From contig JAZQXL010000001.1 in the NCBI GenBank assembly GCA_045632845.1, positions 1 through 52,785 of the forward strand: a stretch of 52,785 nt of DNA. Reading direction: 5' to 3'. Source of the DNA: RGIG4140 sp045632845 (lineage in GTDB: Bacteria; Pseudomonadota; Alphaproteobacteria; CAAHEQ01; UBA3637). How positions within the stretch are numbered: the first letter of the stretch is position 1; each line of letters starts with the position of its first letter. The translations under genes and the position numbers were made by a program. Below are positions 16,434 through 24,216 of this stretch, one piece after another. The notes below the pieces were generated by a model, which did no database searches, was not told the origin of the DNA, and worked only from the letters and a program-made list of their open reading frames with translations.

Positions 16434-16470
16434 ACGAGCCTCCATTAAATGTTGTTAAAAAATCCCTTAT

Positions 16471-16499
16471 AATTTACACATTTTTTTAAAGACATTCAA
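16471..16499 (-). promoter_or_regulatory. Promoter for infC
   Basis: On the minus strand TTGAAT (16499-16494) and TAAATT (16476-16471) are separated by 17 bp, about 40 bp before the AUU start. Confidence 0.55.
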
Positions 16500-16525
16500 G
16501 TTTTTTTTTGTTATAGTGGGCGTTG

Positions 16526-18349
16526 ATGAGATATTTTTTGTTATTTTTTGTTTGTTTATTCTTGAATTTTGCCTCTTATGCAACTGAGGTGGGGGAAAAA
16601 ACGCCTCACTCTTTTATGTTAACTGTGCAAGAAAAGGCTGGCGTAATACAAGAAGCATTAAGCAAATCGATGAAGGTTGAACGAGGTCTTCTAACTGGTG
16701 AAAAGGGTTTAACTCCTTTTTATGAAACTGAATTTGCTAGCTTTCGTTTAATTTCGTGTTCAGGGGGAATACCTGAAGATAATCGGCTTTTTTTGATGGT
16801 CGAATCTCAAATAAAAGAGGGTTGGCGTTTGCAAAAACCTGTTATCCCTGCGGCAGAAAAGGAGGGAGCGTCTATTGTTGATGAAAAAATAGCTTATCCT
16901 TTGAATTTAAAAGAAGATAAAAAAACTTCTTTTTATGAAAACAGGGCTTTTTTTGCTCTTTTATATAAATTAAATCCTCAATCAAATGCTTTTAAAATAA
17001 AAAAAGAAATCTCTTTTACGGCTTGTAAAGAAAGTGTTTGTAAAACTGAAGTTGTACCATTTGAAATGGCTTTGGATCGTTCCAATACATATCAAACAGA
17101 TGTGTGCGCTTTAATGTTGCATGAGTTTCAAAATGTGCCAACTGAGCCTAATGCTGGTGAGTTGAGTGCTGTTTTGAATCAAATTGATAAGAATTATTTG
17201 GTTTTAAAATTAGAATTTGAACGGGATATTTCTTATGTTAAATTGCAAATTGAAGAAGACTTTGATTGGAAAGTTTCAAAAATTGAATATAAAGCAAATC
17301 AAGCTCAGGTGTTGATTTCTTTGACTGAGCCAATTAACTTCGATACGCTGAATGTGAAGTTATTGTCTTCTCAAGGCGCCTTTGATTTAAAACTACCTGT
17401 TCAAGAGGGGTATTTTGTTCCATTTAAACCAGAGTTTTCTTATTGGTCCGTTTTAACAGCTGGGTTGAGTTTGTTTTTCTTTTCTCCAATACTTATTGTA
17501 TTTTTGATGCTTAAAAATACAAAAAAAGAATTAAAGCAACAAGTTAAACAAATTAAATATACGCTTTTTGGGTGTGCATTTTTGCTTGCTATGGGGGTGT
17601 ATTGTTTTGATGGATTTAAAAACTTATTTGAAGTTTCAACATTAAGTTGGTTTATTTCTTTTGCCATTCTTTCTTATATGCTTTTTAAACCAAAAGTAAA
17701 AATGAGTTGGTATGTTTTTCTCTTTTTGGTGTGGCCAAAACCTTATCTTTTAGAAACACTTTATGGAATAGAAGAAAGAACTTTTGTCGTTTTTATTGTG
17801 TTTGTTTTGTGGGCTTTTTTGTGTTATGTGCCATTTAAAATATTTCAAAATACACCCAAGTTTTTTAAAGAAATTAAAAAGGTCAAACAATATCCTTGTT
17901 TAATTAGAATTCCGCAAATTGTTATGCTTATTTGGTTGCTTGCGGTTGGTGTTGGAAACCTTGTTTTTGAAAATAAATCAATACAAGATTTTTCAAAATT
18001 GCAATCAGAGAATAAAACGATTTTTGTTTCAGTTGAAAATGGATATTGCCTTTCTTGTTTGATGAATAAAATAAAACTTTTATATATTCAAAAAACAACA
18101 AATTTGATTTTGAAAAATAATTTGGAAATTTTAACCATTGATACTTTTTCAAAAGAAGGAAAAGCCTTTTTGAAAGATAATCATTTTTTAACTTCTTCTT
18201 ATGGGTTGTTATATGGGGAAAAGTTGCCATATCCAGTTCTTGTTTGGGGCTCTGTTGATTTGGAAGAATGGCAAAAACACCTTTCTGAAGTAACGGATAC
18301 CGCAGATGTGAATAAACATTTTATTTCAGGTAAAGATGGGGAACATTAA
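16526..18349 (+). CDS. DsbD-like membrane protein lacking the membrane cysteines
   Basis: Resembles the electron-carrier DsbD/ScsB, which passes reducing power across the inner membrane. A signal peptide (1-21) is followed by a periplasmic DsbD-alpha-like domain with an ISCSGG and an ESVCKTE motif. About eight hydrophobic spans follow (near 308-490), then a thioredoxin-like domain with CLSC at 508-511. The two conserved Cys of the membrane domain are missing: the first region reads FFFSPILIVF where DsbD has a PC motif, and the second reads FLVWPKPYLL. Electron transfer through the membrane would therefore need another route. TTG at 16523 is an alternative start. Confidence 0.7.
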   Translation: MRYFLLFFVCLFLNFASYATEVGEKTPHSFMLTVQEKAGVIQEALSKSMKVERGLLTGEKGLTPFYETEFASFRLISCSGGIPEDNRLFLMVESQIKEGWRLQKPVIPAAEKEGASIVDEKIAYPLNLKEDKKTSFYENRAFFALLYKLNPQSNAFKIKKEISFTACKESVCKTEVVPFEMALDRSNTYQTDVCALMLHEFQNVPTEPNAGELSAVLNQIDKNYLVLKLEFERDISYVKLQIEEDFDWKVSKIEYKANQAQVLISLTEPINFDTLNVKLLSSQGAFDLKLPVQEGYFVPFKPEFSYWSVLTAGLSLFFFSPILIVFLMLKNTKKELKQQVKQIKYTLFGCAFLLAMGVYCFDGFKNLFEVSTLSWFISFAILSYMLFKPKVKMSWYVFLFLVWPKPYLLETLYGIEERTFVVFIVFVLWAFLCYVPFKIFQNTPKFFKEIKKVKQYPCLIRIPQIVMLIWLLAVGVGNLVFENKSIQDFSKLQSENKTIFVSVENGYCLSCLMNKIKLLYIQKTTNLILKNNLEILTIDTFSKEGKAFLKDNHFLTSSYGLLYGEKLPYPVLVWGSVDLEEWQKHLSEVTDTADVNKHFISGKDGEH

Positions 18350-18801
18350 TTTTCTTCGTTAGATAAAGCGCCAAAAGCATCCCTTTGTTCACAAGCAAGC
18401 TTGTCGACCAATTCGTTTTGTGGGTGTCCTGCATGACCTTTTACCCAAGTCCATTCAACAGTGTGTGGCTTGAGAGCTTCGTCTAATTTGATCCATAACT
18501 CTTGGTTTAGAACAGGCTTTTTATCCGCTTTTTTCCAATTATTTTTTTTCCACCCAAAAATCCACTTTGTAGCGCCTTCTAATACATATTTGCTATCGGT
18601 GAAAATATGTACTTGGCAGGGTTCTTTAAGTTTATTCAATCCTTCAATAACTGCAGTTAGTTCCATTTGGTTGTTGGTTGTTTGTTTTGCACCGCCTGAA
18701 AATGACTTTTCTTTTCCTTGATAAACAAGTAAAACACCCCATCCACCAGCTCCTGGATTTCCTGAGCAAGCCCCATCTGTGTATAATTGAACTTCTTTCA
18801 T
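18346..18801 (-). CDS. rnhA: Ribonuclease HI
   Basis: Degrades RNA in RNA-DNA hybrids. The four catalytic acidic residues are visible: D9 in YTDGACSGNPG, E47 in NNQMELTA, D69 in FTDSKYV and D133 in ELVDKLA. A basic handle (GWKKNNWKKADKKP, residues 83-96) is also present. The 151 aa are standard. It is convergent with the DsbD-like gene and overlaps its last 4 bp. An AAGGAT ribosome binding site precedes the ATG. Confidence 0.96.
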   Translation of the reverse strand: MKEVQLYTDGACSGNPGAGGWGVLLVYQGKEKSFSGGAKQTTNNQMELTAVIEGLNKLKEPCQVHIFTDSKYVLEGATKWIFGWKKNNWKKADKKPVLNQELWIKLDEALKPHTVEWTWVKGHAGHPQNELVDKLACEQRDAFGALSNEEN

Positions 18802-18900
18802 TTTTTTATCCTTTTTGTTTTTTGTGACTATAACACAGTTTTAAAATCTTTGACAATGAATATTTGTATTCTTTTTAATATTGCAAAATATATAAAAATA

Positions 18901-18929
18901 TTGACGAAAAAGAAAAACTATGATATAAT
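18901..18929 (+). promoter_or_regulatory. Strong sigma70-type promoter
   Basis: TTGACG at 18901-18906 and TATAAT at 18924-18929 with a 17-bp spacer, about 28 bp before the start of the next gene. Confidence 0.8.
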
Positions 18930-18957
18930 GCGCTCATATTTTTTTAAGGAGTTTTTT

Positions 18958-19755
18958 ATGAACAAAGAATACAACTATGTACCAGCTTATTATAGTGTGA
19001 AAAATAATGAGATTTTTGGTAAATTGCCTCTTTTTTATTACAAAATATCAGCTGATCCAAACAAGAGTTATTATTATAAGTCATACGTCAATTCTGCAGA
19101 TGGGATTGAAAAAATGACGGATCAAGATATTAAGTACGTTTTTGATTCTTTGCGTGATAAAGTTCAAGGCGAGTTTAAATTATTGCTTTATGCAATTGAA
19201 GCTCGTTACAAACAAGAAAAACTGAACCAGAATGTGAAGCCTGCTACAATGCTTTGTTTTGCTAAAGCGCCAGTTGTGCAAACACCTGCGCAAGTTGTAA
19301 CTCGTCATAATACGGATAATCAAGAACGTAGAAAAGCGCTTCAACGGGATAAGCAATTAGCTAAGTTTTCAACTATTGCTCCTGTTGTTTTAAAAGATAA
19401 TGAAGGTAAAGAAACAGCTCTTTGTGCAAAGGTGAATGATGAATATTTTTATGTTTCGCTAGATGATAAGAAACCAGCATTTTATAAAGTAGGACTTTCA
19501 AAAGCTGAAGTGATGGATGTATATGAAGTAGGCAATTTGTTAGAGTTTGCTTCCAGATCACAAAAAACAGAGCATATTGCTTCAAATCTTGCGTTAACGT
19601 ATAAAAAATTTGTTCAAGCAAAATTACCAAAACCAACCAAAACTGCAAATGAAGTTTATTATTCAAAGGTGAGAATTGCTCTTGCAAAAGGTTTGCAATC
19701 ATTTTCACCAATTGAAAGACTGCTTTGTGAAAATGTAAAAAAAAGGCAACGATAA
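18958..19755 (+). CDS. Protein of unknown function, 265 aa
   Basis: Not recognised. The protein is soluble, Lys- and Tyr-rich, with no signal peptide or membrane span. An N-terminal Tyr-rich part (residues 1-50), a helical middle with a QERRKALQRDKQLAKF segment and a C-terminal helical domain can be distinguished. A near-consensus promoter, an AAGGAG ribosome binding site and a terminator show it is a real single-gene transcription unit. The start is the ATG at 18958; in-frame codons further upstream precede the promoter. Confidence 0.75.
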   Translation: MNKEYNYVPAYYSVKNNEIFGKLPLFYYKISADPNKSYYYKSYVNSADGIEKMTDQDIKYVFDSLRDKVQGEFKLLLYAIEARYKQEKLNQNVKPATMLCFAKAPVVQTPAQVVTRHNTDNQERRKALQRDKQLAKFSTIAPVVLKDNEGKETALCAKVNDEYFYVSLDDKKPAFYKVGLSKAEVMDVYEVGNLLEFASRSQKTEHIASNLALTYKKFVQAKLPKPTKTANEVYYSKVRIALAKGLQSFSPIERLLCENVKKRQR

Positions 19756-19768
19756 GTTGCCTTTTTTT
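19738..19768. terminator. Bidirectional terminator
   Basis: Stem AAAAGGCAAC / GTTGCCTTTT with a GATAA loop. It overlaps the last codons of the upstream gene and faces the convergent porin-like gene. Confidence 0.85.
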
Positions 19769-19779
19769 ATACTCTTGCT

Positions 19780-20895
19780 TTAAAATCTGTATCCCACACC
19801 AGTGATAAAGGACATGCCTTTGTTATCTTTTTCATGAGTGGTACTGTGTGAATTTAAATGAGTGATAACTCCATATAGTTCAACTTCTTTTGTTAGGTTG
19901 TATACGTTTGAAAAAATCAAAAGTGTATCTTGATGGCGTGTATTTTCAGCCTGAGTGTGTAAAAGTGCTAAATTTGTTTTAAAAGTGTCCCATTTGTATC
20001 CAGCGCTTACACTCCAGCTTTGTGATTCTCTAAAGTTGTCAAAATAAGCGGGGAGATATTCACTTCTTTTTGTTGTTGAAATAGGGTTTTTCGTACCATC
20101 GATATAGGCTTTTTTGTAGCCTGCCCCCATGTTGAAGCGGCAATATTCAAAATTTATACCTGTTGAAATTTCTTTATCTGTTGAGTTGAAAACACCATAT
20201 CCTAATGAGGTGTATAATTTGGCTCTTGAGGATAAAATCCACTCTTTTTGGGCACCAAAAGTGTAACCATCTTCATTTGTTTCATAATCAACATATCTGC
20301 TTGTCATCCCGCGACGATGAGCGTTGTGCACGGTGTATGAAGCGCCTAATTTTAAACCATTAATTTTGGGTGTGATGTATGTGATTTTAGGTGCTCTGCC
20401 ATCTGTCATAATGCTTGTTGATTTTGGGGTATAGTTATAAGTGGATTTAAATCCATTTCCCCAGTTTGGATTGCTCAAAAAATAGGTGGCATTGGAGTCA
20501 TCGAGTTTTAAAAAGGTGATCTCAGTTGCTCCTTTATGCAGTTGATAAGCTGCATTTTGAGTGTAGCCAATTTGGACTGAACCGATAATAGATTCGCTTA
20601 CCAAGTAAGGATAAAAACGATATTCTCCCTCACTTCTATCTTTATCATCTTCTTTGTAAATAGCGGCAGTTGAGGCGTGAATGCCTAATTTGTTTGTTTT
20701 ATCAAAAATGTAGTTTGCTTGCAGTGTTGCATCAGCTCGAGTGGCAAAACGACCAGGGTATTTATTTTCATACTTTGTTTTTGAAACGCCATAATAAGCT
20801 CCAGCTAAACCATGAGCATTGAAATCCCAACCCCCAGCAAAAGCGCTGCTTGAAATAAGGGATATAATAGAGCAAAGAAAGATGTATTTTTTCAT
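19780..20895 (-). CDS. Porin-like outer membrane beta-barrel protein
   Basis: Probable general diffusion porin. A signal peptide (residues 1-20, ending SSAFA) precedes GGWDFNAHGLAGAYYG. The rest alternates polar and aromatic residues in beta-strand fashion, and the chain ends in Phe (VGYRF), the usual outer-membrane insertion signal. The 371 aa fit a 16-stranded porin. It has its own promoter at 20930-20958 and an AGGTGG ribosome binding site. The pore specificity cannot be read from sequence. Confidence 0.82.
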   Translation of the reverse strand: MKKYIFLCSIISLISSSAFAGGWDFNAHGLAGAYYGVSKTKYENKYPGRFATRADATLQANYIFDKTNKLGIHASTAAIYKEDDKDRSEGEYRFYPYLVSESIIGSVQIGYTQNAAYQLHKGATEITFLKLDDSNATYFLSNPNWGNGFKSTYNYTPKSTSIMTDGRAPKITYITPKINGLKLGASYTVHNAHRRGMTSRYVDYETNEDGYTFGAQKEWILSSRAKLYTSLGYGVFNSTDKEISTGINFEYCRFNMGAGYKKAYIDGTKNPISTTKRSEYLPAYFDNFRESQSWSVSAGYKWDTFKTNLALLHTQAENTRHQDTLLIFSNVYNLTKEVELYGVITHLNSHSTTHEKDNKGMSFITGVGYRF

Positions 20896-20929
20896 TTTTC
20901 CACCTGTTTAGTTGTTGATCAATAAAGTT

Positions 20930-20958
20930 AACATAACACAGTATGTAAAAAAATGCAA
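20930..20958 (-). promoter_or_regulatory. Promoter for the porin-like gene
   Basis: On the minus strand TTGCAT (20958-20953) and TATGTT (20935-20930) with a 17-bp spacer, about 35 bp upstream of the start. Confidence 0.5.
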
Positions 20959-20994
20959 AAATTAATATATAGCCTTTGTTGATTTTTGTTTTTC

Positions 20995-21023
20995 TTGACA
21001 AAAGTGTGGCGTTGAAATATCCT
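20995..21023 (+). promoter_or_regulatory. Promoter for the double-Nudix gene
   Basis: TTGACA at 20995-21000 and TATCCT at 21018-21023 with a 17-bp spacer. It is divergent from the porin promoter. Confidence 0.7.
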
Positions 21024-21049
21024 AAAAAGAGCTTTTAGGGAGGTTTTTT

Positions 21050-21886
21050 ATGGCAAAAGATTTAAGAAAAGTATCCGTTGTTTTTTTGATAAAAGAAGGA
21101 GAAAAATATCTTTTTCAAAAACGAAAAAATGCTTCAATTTATGCAGGGGGTTATGTTTTGCCTGGAGGACATATTGAAACAGGGGAAACAGTTTTAGAAG
21201 CTGCCGTTCGTGAACTTTATGAAGAACTAGATATTCAAGTAAAAAAAGCTGATTTAGAGTTTAAAATGGTGGAGCCAGTTGCAGATTATGTTGTCTTTTT
21301 CTTTGAAGTGAAAAGGTATCAAGGACAAATTAAAAACAAAGAACCTGAAAAACACGTCGATATGCAGTTTTTGCCATTGGGTGATGAAAAAATTCATCCA
21401 GATACGTTAAATGAACTGATTAAAATCGAGCAAGGGAATTCTTTTTTGCAAGGAGCATTGAAAGTTGATAAAAAAGAAGGGGTTCGCCTTTCTGCGCGGG
21501 CAATTTTAATTTCAAAAGAAGGTAAGCTTGTTTTGATAAAACGGACAAAACCAGATGTGGAGGCATATTATGTTACCCCTGGAGGTGGAATTGAAATGCA
21601 GGAAACACCTCTTCAAGCGCTTAAGCGGGAACTTTTAGAAGAAACGGGAAGTTTAATCTCTTCTGCAGAATTTTTATTCCATTTTGATGATGAAGAAAAA
21701 AATAATAGTGTTGATTTTTTCCTTTGCTATGAAAAAGAAAGAATTATACCAACAGGGATAGAGTGGACAAAATACAATTCTGCAACAAATTTATACGAGA
21801 TTGTTGAAGTGACTGTAAATGATATAAAAAAACTGAATTTAAAACCTAATATTTTAAAAGAGAAAATAATTGATTTTTTGAACTAA
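21050..21886 (+). CDS. Tandem double-Nudix hydrolase
   Basis: Two complete Nudix domains in one chain, each predicted to hydrolyse a nucleoside diphosphate linked to another group. The first Nudix box is GGHIETGETVLEAAVRELYE (about residues 43-62) running into ELDI. The second is GGGIEMQETPLQALKRELLE (about 181-200) running into ETG. The domains are joined by a short linker near 135-145. The 278 aa equal two single-domain enzymes. The start has a strong GGGAGG site. It precedes the GDP-fucose operon with a 70-bp gap and may be a separate unit. Confidence 0.85.
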   Translation: MAKDLRKVSVVFLIKEGEKYLFQKRKNASIYAGGYVLPGGHIETGETVLEAAVRELYEELDIQVKKADLEFKMVEPVADYVVFFFEVKRYQGQIKNKEPEKHVDMQFLPLGDEKIHPDTLNELIKIEQGNSFLQGALKVDKKEGVRLSARAILISKEGKLVLIKRTKPDVEAYYVTPGGGIEMQETPLQALKRELLEETGSLISSAEFLFHFDDEEKNNSVDFFLCYEKERIIPTGIEWTKYNSATNLYEIVEVTVNDIKKLNLKPNILKEKIIDFLN

Positions 21887-21956
21887 AAAAGCTTGCTTTT
21901 TAGGGCTTGCTTGTCCATAATAAACTCATTGTTTTTTATTTTTTTAAAGGGGAATT

Positions 21957-22391
21957 ATGAGTACATATTATATTGTTTCAGGTGGGTTTGATCCACTTCA
22001 TGAAGGGCATATAGAAATGATTAAATCTGCTGCAGAAAACAGTGATGGAGTCATTTTGCTTTTAAATTCAGATGATTGGTTGTGTCGTAAAAAAGGTAAA
22101 AATTTTATGAGTTTTAATACACGCAAAGCCATTTGTGGGTATCTTAAAAATGTGATTGACGTGATTGCTTTTGATGATGCTGACAATTCAGCTTCAGATG
22201 GAATCAGAAAAGCAAGAGAAAAATATCCAGAAGATGTTTTGGTTTTTGCAAATGGTGGGGATAGAACAAAAGAAAATATTCCAGAAGGTGCCATTTGCCA
22301 AGAGTTGGGTGTTTTGCTCGCTTTTGGTGTTGGGGGTGAAAACAAGGCGAATAGTTCTTCTTGGATTTTGGCTGATTGGAAAAAGAATTAA
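21957..22391 (+). CDS. HxGH nucleotidyltransferase in the GDP-fucose operon
   Basis: Cytidylyl/adenylyltransferase-fold protein (144 aa) with GGFDPLHEGH at residues 9-18 as the nucleotide-binding site. It is the first gene of an operon with a phosphomannomutase, gmd and fcl. The missing step between mannose-1-phosphate and GDP-mannose would need a guanylyltransferase, usually of the unrelated ManC type, which is not in this window. Whether this HxGH enzyme takes part in that step is only a suggestion. It is only distantly similar to the protein at 2669. A GGGGAA ribosome binding site precedes the ATG. Confidence 0.8.
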   Translation: MSTYYIVSGGFDPLHEGHIEMIKSAAENSDGVILLLNSDDWLCRKKGKNFMSFNTRKAICGYLKNVIDVIAFDDADNSASDGIRKAREKYPEDVLVFANGGDRTKENIPEGAICQELGVLLAFGVGGENKANSSSWILADWKKN

Positions 22392-22399
22392 GGTAATCT

Positions 22400-23113
22400 A
22401 TGACAATATATGTTTTTGATTTAGATGGAACACTCACACCAGCTAGGTTGCCCATGACAAAAGAGTTTGAAACTTTTTTCTTAAAATGGGCAAAGGATAA
22501 AAAGTGTTTTATTGCAACAGGTTCTGATATAAAAAAGGTTCAAGAACAAGCCTCTTCAAAAGTATTAGATGCTTTTGAAGGCGTTTATTGTTCAATGGGA
22601 AATGTGTTGTGGAAAAAAGGGGAAATCATTTATAAAAATGAGTTCAAAAAAAATCCTCGCTTGGTTGAAATGTTAGAAAATTTTCGAGCCAACACAAGTT
22701 ACCCACATGAATTGTTCCCAAACTACATTGAATATCGTGAAGGAATGATCAATTTTTCAGTTTTGGGACGGGATTGTCCTTATGCAGAAAGAGAAAAGTA
22801 TTTTGCGTATGATAAAAAAACGCATGAACGTGAAAAAATTAGAAATATGTTAGCTGAAGCGTTTCCTGAATATGATTTTTCAATTGGTGGGATGATTTCA
22901 ATTGACATTACACCGAAGGGGAAGGGCAAAGAACAAGTTGCTCATCATTTAAGGCAAATGTACCCAAATTTGAAGATGGTTTTCTTCGGGGATAAGACAT
23001 TTGTTGGGGGAAACGATTATGCTTTGGCTCAAGCAATATTAGAACTTGGAAATGCAGCTGTTGTGCAGGTGGCAGGGCCAGATGTTGTAAAAGATTTTTT
23101 AAAAAGTGAATAG
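22400..23113 (+). CDS. Eukaryotic-type phosphomannomutase-like HAD protein
   Basis: Likely interconverts mannose-6-phosphate and mannose-1-phosphate, the entry to GDP-mannose. The HAD nucleophile motif VFDLDGTLTPAR is at the N-terminus. The pattern of a PMM2-like protein follows: EGMINFSVLGR, FSIGGMISIDITP, KGKGKEQV and FFGDKTFVGGNDY. This differs from the usual bacterial ManB family. The 237 aa are close to eukaryotic PMM (~245). It lies between the HxGH gene (8 bp) and gmd (9 bp). The pathway role is supported by both the motifs and the neighbours. Confidence 0.85.
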   Translation: MTIYVFDLDGTLTPARLPMTKEFETFFLKWAKDKKCFIATGSDIKKVQEQASSKVLDAFEGVYCSMGNVLWKKGEIIYKNEFKKNPRLVEMLENFRANTSYPHELFPNYIEYREGMINFSVLGRDCPYAEREKYFAYDKKTHEREKIRNMLAEAFPEYDFSIGGMISIDITPKGKGKEQVAHHLRQMYPNLKMVFFGDKTFVGGNDYALAQAILELGNAAVVQVAGPDVVKDFLKSE

Positions 23114-23122
23114 GGGTATCGT

Positions 23123-24214
23123 ATGGTAAAAAAAGCTTTAATTACAGGTGTGACAGGACAAGATGGTTCATATTTGGCAGAGTTGCTTCTTTCAAAAGGA
23201 TATGAAGTTCATGGTCTAAAAAGACGTTCATCTTCATTTAACACCTCTAGAATTGATCATATTTATGAAGATTTTCACAAAGAAGATGCCAGATTCTTTT
23301 TGCATTATGGAGATATGACGGATAGCTCAAATCTCATTCGGTTGGTCAAAGATATTGAACCGGATGAAATTTATAACTTGGCTGCGCAAAGTCATGTGAA
23401 AGTGTCATGGGATTGTCCTGAATTTACAGCAAATACAGATGCGATGGGAACCCTTCGTTTGTTGGAAGCCATTCGTGTTTGCGGGCTTGAAAAAAAGACC
23501 AGATTTTATCAAGCTTCAACATCTGAATTGTATGGGTTGATTCAAGAACCAATTCAAAGTGAAAAAACACCATTTTATCCACGTTCTCCTTATGGTGTTG
23601 CAAAACTTTATGGATATTGGATTACGGTGAATTATCGTGAAAGTTTTGGCATGTTTGCAACAAATGGGATTTTGTTCAACCACGAAAGTCCAAGACGGGG
23701 TGAAACGTTTGTGACACGAAAAATCACCATGGCAGCAGCACATATTAAACTTGGATTGCAAGAAAAACTTTATTTAGGGAACTTAAATTCAAAACGTGAC
23801 TGGGGTCATGCAAGGGATTATGTTGAAGGAATGTGGCGTATTTTGCAACACGATACACCTGAAGATTTTGTGCTTGCAACGGGTAGAACAACATCTATCA
23901 GAGATTTTGTGAAAATGAGTTTCAAACACCTTGATATGGATATTGAGTTTGAAGGGGAAGGTGTGAATGAAAAAGGGATTGACACAAAAACAGGCAAAGT
24001 CCTTGTTGAGGTTGATCCAAGATATTTCCGCCCAGCTGAAGTTGATTTGTTGTTAGGGGATGCTTCAAAAGCAAAAAGACTTTTGAATTGGGAGGCTACA
24101 ACAGATTTGGAAACACTTTGCAAAGAAATGGTTGAAAGTGATTTTGACCTTGCAAAACGTGAAAAATTATTGAAGGACAATGGATACAAAGTTGTGCCTG
24201 TGGTGGAGGAATAA
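23123..24214 (+). CDS. gmd: GDP-mannose 4,6-dehydratase
   Basis: Converts GDP-D-mannose to GDP-4-keto-6-deoxy-D-mannose, the first committed step to GDP-L-fucose. It is an extended SDR enzyme with the NADP-binding GVTGQDGSYLAELLL and the RRSSSFNTSRIDH segment that is diagnostic of GMD. The active-site YGVAK lies near 160. The 363 aa match the family (~370). fcl follows after 2 bp. The TATGG start has a GGGG-type site upstream. Confidence 0.96.
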   Translation: MVKKALITGVTGQDGSYLAELLLSKGYEVHGLKRRSSSFNTSRIDHIYEDFHKEDARFFLHYGDMTDSSNLIRLVKDIEPDEIYNLAAQSHVKVSWDCPEFTANTDAMGTLRLLEAIRVCGLEKKTRFYQASTSELYGLIQEPIQSEKTPFYPRSPYGVAKLYGYWITVNYRESFGMFATNGILFNHESPRRGETFVTRKITMAAAHIKLGLQEKLYLGNLNSKRDWGHARDYVEGMWRILQHDTPEDFVLATGRTTSIRDFVKMSFKHLDMDIEFEGEGVNEKGIDTKTGKVLVEVDPRYFRPAEVDLLLGDASKAKRLLNWEATTDLETLCKEMVESDFDLAKREKLLKDNGYKVVPVVEE

Positions 24215-24216
24215 TT

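Noticed and set aside
21883..21904. Terminator after the double-Nudix gene
   Set aside because: CTAAAAAAGC and GCTTTTTAG can pair, but the loop is only 2 nt and no T-run follows, so it is not convincing.
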